Assembly: GCA_025450375.1 (NCBI GenBank)
Contig: JANWHO010000132.1
Location: 1-5,621, forward strand
DNA from: Chloroflexota bacterium
Lineage (GTDB): Bacteria; Chloroflexota; UBA5177; JANWHV01
Length of the DNA stretch: 5,621 nt
Direction: 5' to 3'
Part shown: piece after piece, positions 4,462 to 5,621 of the stretch
How the letters are laid out: the number at the start of each line of letters is the position of its first letter
How positions within the stretch are numbered: position 1 is the stretch's first letter
Program-made: the position numbers and the translations under genes
Notes under the pieces: model-generated
Told to the model about the DNA's origin: nothing
What the model saw: the letters and a program-made list of their open reading frames with translations, nothing else
The model's database searches: none

Positions 4462-5595
4462 TCAGGACGGCGGAGGGCAATGCACCCCGGCGTTAGGGTC
4501 GTCGCCAGGCTGACAATCCAGATCAATGTCGACCTGGAAGGGATCCAGCGCGTCGCTTGACGCCTGAACCGTATCATGCCGGGGACCTTCGATAGTATCA
4601 TGCATGGTCTGAAGTGTAGACTGCACGTCGGATCGACAACAGGTAAAGTCGAATGGCGTCCGTACCGTTCCGTTATAGGCATTGAACGCGGCAACGTGTT
4701 GCTGCTCATGGGGTGACAGGCACGTAGAGATGGCAGCCCGCACCGTTTTTTGCTGGCAATCGGAGAGGCCGGAAGGTACGGGCGGCAGCGAAACATCGGT
4801 GGTCATGGTAAAGGTCGAGGTCAAGGTTCCGGTGACATGTACGCAGTCCGCCGCCGCGCAGCTACAATCCGTCCCAGCGGTCGTGGTCATGGCGGGCGCG
4901 CTGAAGGCGTTACGGTAGTGTGCGTTGGTGCGGCCCTGCAATTGCAGGCTGTCGCCACCAAATACCACTTCATCATGCGGCTCACCCTCCCCCGCGACGG
5001 CGGCAACCGGCGCCACGGGTCCGGCGCCCGCCTCGGCGTCTCCCGCGTCCGCTGTGTCGGCCGTCCGCCCGCCATCGCCCTGGTCCGTGGCGGCGGCACT
5101 CTGGTCGCCTCCGGTCGCGTCGGGTTGGGCGGCTGTGGTATCCGTATGGTCGGCTATTTGGGTGGAACTCGAATCGTTCGTGATATCCGCGGCGGTCGCC
5201 GTGGTTGAGTCCTGATCGTTCGGTACGGAACTCGGCCCCTCGGCGGTCGCCGCGCTCTGGCTCGATCCTCCCGTGGAATCCGGGGCGCCGGCGCCGCCGT
5301 CGTCCGTTCCGTCATCTTCGCCGGCATCGCGCTGTACGCTTGCCAACTCACTACCGGATGTCGCCGGCTCCTGTTCTTCCTCCAGCGGTTGCGCTGCGGC
5401 GTGGGCCGCTTTTTCCTGGGGTGAGCAATTGCAGGCTTTTCCGCCGCAGCGCTGCACGGCCGGCAGAAAGAGACCAGGGTTTGATTGCCTACTGCTCTTA
5501 TACTGTCGCAATAGTTGATTTACGGCCTGATTGCCGACGGTACGCTGCAGCATCAACAGCATCTGGACAGGCATGCCCGCGAGAGCACGCTGCAT
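4462..5595 (-). CDS. Putative eCIS-associated protein with HEQQH metallopeptidase-type C-terminal domain
   Basis: This 377-residue protein has three parts. (1) Residues 1-70: LQRTVGNQAVNQLLR (16-30) matches the LQRxxGNxAVxxLL signature common at the N-termini of DUF4157-type proteins linked to extracellular contractile injection systems. VQRC (47-50) follows, with a CGGKACNCS cluster (Cys 50, 55, 57) and a further VQRD (87-90). (2) About 71-207: an acidic Ala/Asp/Thr/Gly/Ser-rich linker, presumably disordered. (3) About 208-361: a compact domain with nine cysteines nearby (244, 246, 251, 280, 292, 319, 320, 361, 373), a Thr-rich strand region (VTGTLTSTFTMTTDVSLPPV) and SPHEQQHVAAFNAYNGT (294-310). 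HEQQH (296-300, bases 4696-4710) fits the HExxH zinc-protease motif; H332, E336 or H340 could supply a third ligand. No DUF4157 core and no classical signal peptide are visible. ATG 5595 has GGAG 5 nt upstream, but the frame stays open to the window edge, so the true start may lie further out. Proteolytic activity is inferred from the motif alone. Confidence 0.75.
   Translation of the reverse strand: MQRALAGMPVQMLLMLQRTVGNQAVNQLLRQYKSSRQSNPGLFLPAVQRCGGKACNCSPQEKAAHAAAQPLEEEQEPATSGSELASVQRDAGEDDGTDDGGAGAPDSTGGSSQSAATAEGPSSVPNDQDSTTATAADITNDSSSTQIADHTDTTAAQPDATGGDQSAAATDQGDGGRTADTADAGDAEAGAGPVAPVAAVAGEGEPHDEVVFGGDSLQLQGRTNAHYRNAFSAPAMTTTAGTDCSCAAADCVHVTGTLTSTFTMTTDVSLPPVPSGLSDCQQKTVRAAISTCLSPHEQQHVAAFNAYNGTVRTPFDFTCCRSDVQSTLQTMHDTIEGPRHDTVQASSDALDPFQVDIDLDCQPGDDPNAGVHCPPPS
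4975..5385 (-). repeat. Low-complexity acidic linker coding region
   Basis: Residues about 71-207 of the minus-strand protein are almost entirely Ala, Asp, Gly, Thr, Ser, Glu, Gln and Pro with very few aromatic or long aliphatic residues. There is no exact repeat unit, only short recurrences such as TADTADAGDAEAGAG. It is likely a disordered spacer between the N-terminal motif and the C-terminal domain. Confidence 0.7.
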
Positions 5596-5621
5596 CCCCT
5601 CTCCAGTTTGCTGAGCATCAG

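Noticed and set aside
4365..4796. 143-codon minus-strand frame overlapping the HEQQH gene
   Set aside because: It overlaps the same-strand gene, whose motif-bearing frame is convincing; its own product is Arg/Pro/Ser-rich without motifs.
4750..5215. Plus-strand frames of 87-152 codons opposite the acidic linker
   Set aside because: They are antisense to a GC-rich low-complexity linker, which generates long open frames on both strands; the products are Arg/Gly/Pro-rich with no domain.
1..5621. CRISPR array, tRNA, rRNA or insertion-sequence ends
   Set aside because: I saw no regularly spaced direct repeats, no cloverleaf or rRNA-like sequence, and no transposase or paired terminal inverted repeats.

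Overview
The window is GC-rich and gene-dense, with mostly G/C-ending codons. It carries five intact plus-strand genes, a broken gene at the left edge, and one minus-strand gene that runs into the right edge. The gene types are a DUF5996 protein, a split-barrel PPOX/F420-type oxidoreductase and a protein with the LQRxxGNxAV signature of extracellular contractile injection systems (eCIS). They fit a free-living high-GC bacterium, most likely Chloroflexota, with Actinomycetota as the alternative. This assignment is an inference from family distribution, and no marker gene is present.

Layout: (1) Positions 1-213 encode the N-terminal half of a Dps/ferritin-like protein. Homology stops inside the ferroxidase site and an unrelated tail runs to a stop at 364-366. 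(2) Positions 214-432 hold that orphan tail, a small palindrome and the ribosome-binding site of the next gene. (3) 433-1353 encodes a DUF5996 protein, 1403-1735 a small SnoaL/NTF2-like protein, and 1793-2437 a five-helix membrane protein of unknown function. These three are co-directional with 49-57 nt gaps and may form an operon. (4) The 132-nt gap 2438-2569 contains a perfect 15-bp inverted repeat with a 3-nt loop. (5) 2570-3898 encodes a flavin monoamine-oxidase-like enzyme and 3985-4413 a TIGR03667-like PPOX oxidoreductase, separated by two small hairpins. (6) The plus-strand genes converge on the minus-strand gene 5595-4462 across only 48 nt.

The plus-strand genes look like ordinary accessory metabolism and stress functions: iron/DNA protection (broken), a flavin oxidase and a flavin/F420 reductase. 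No pathway is evident. The most distinctive gene is the minus-strand one. Its N-terminus carries eCIS-associated motifs (LQRTVGNQAV, two further VQR motifs, a Cys-rich knot), followed by a long acidic low-complexity linker and a Cys-rich C-terminal domain with an HEQQH zinc-protease-type motif. I read it as a candidate eCIS cargo or eCIS-associated metallopeptidase. The rest of any such locus would lie to the right, outside the window.
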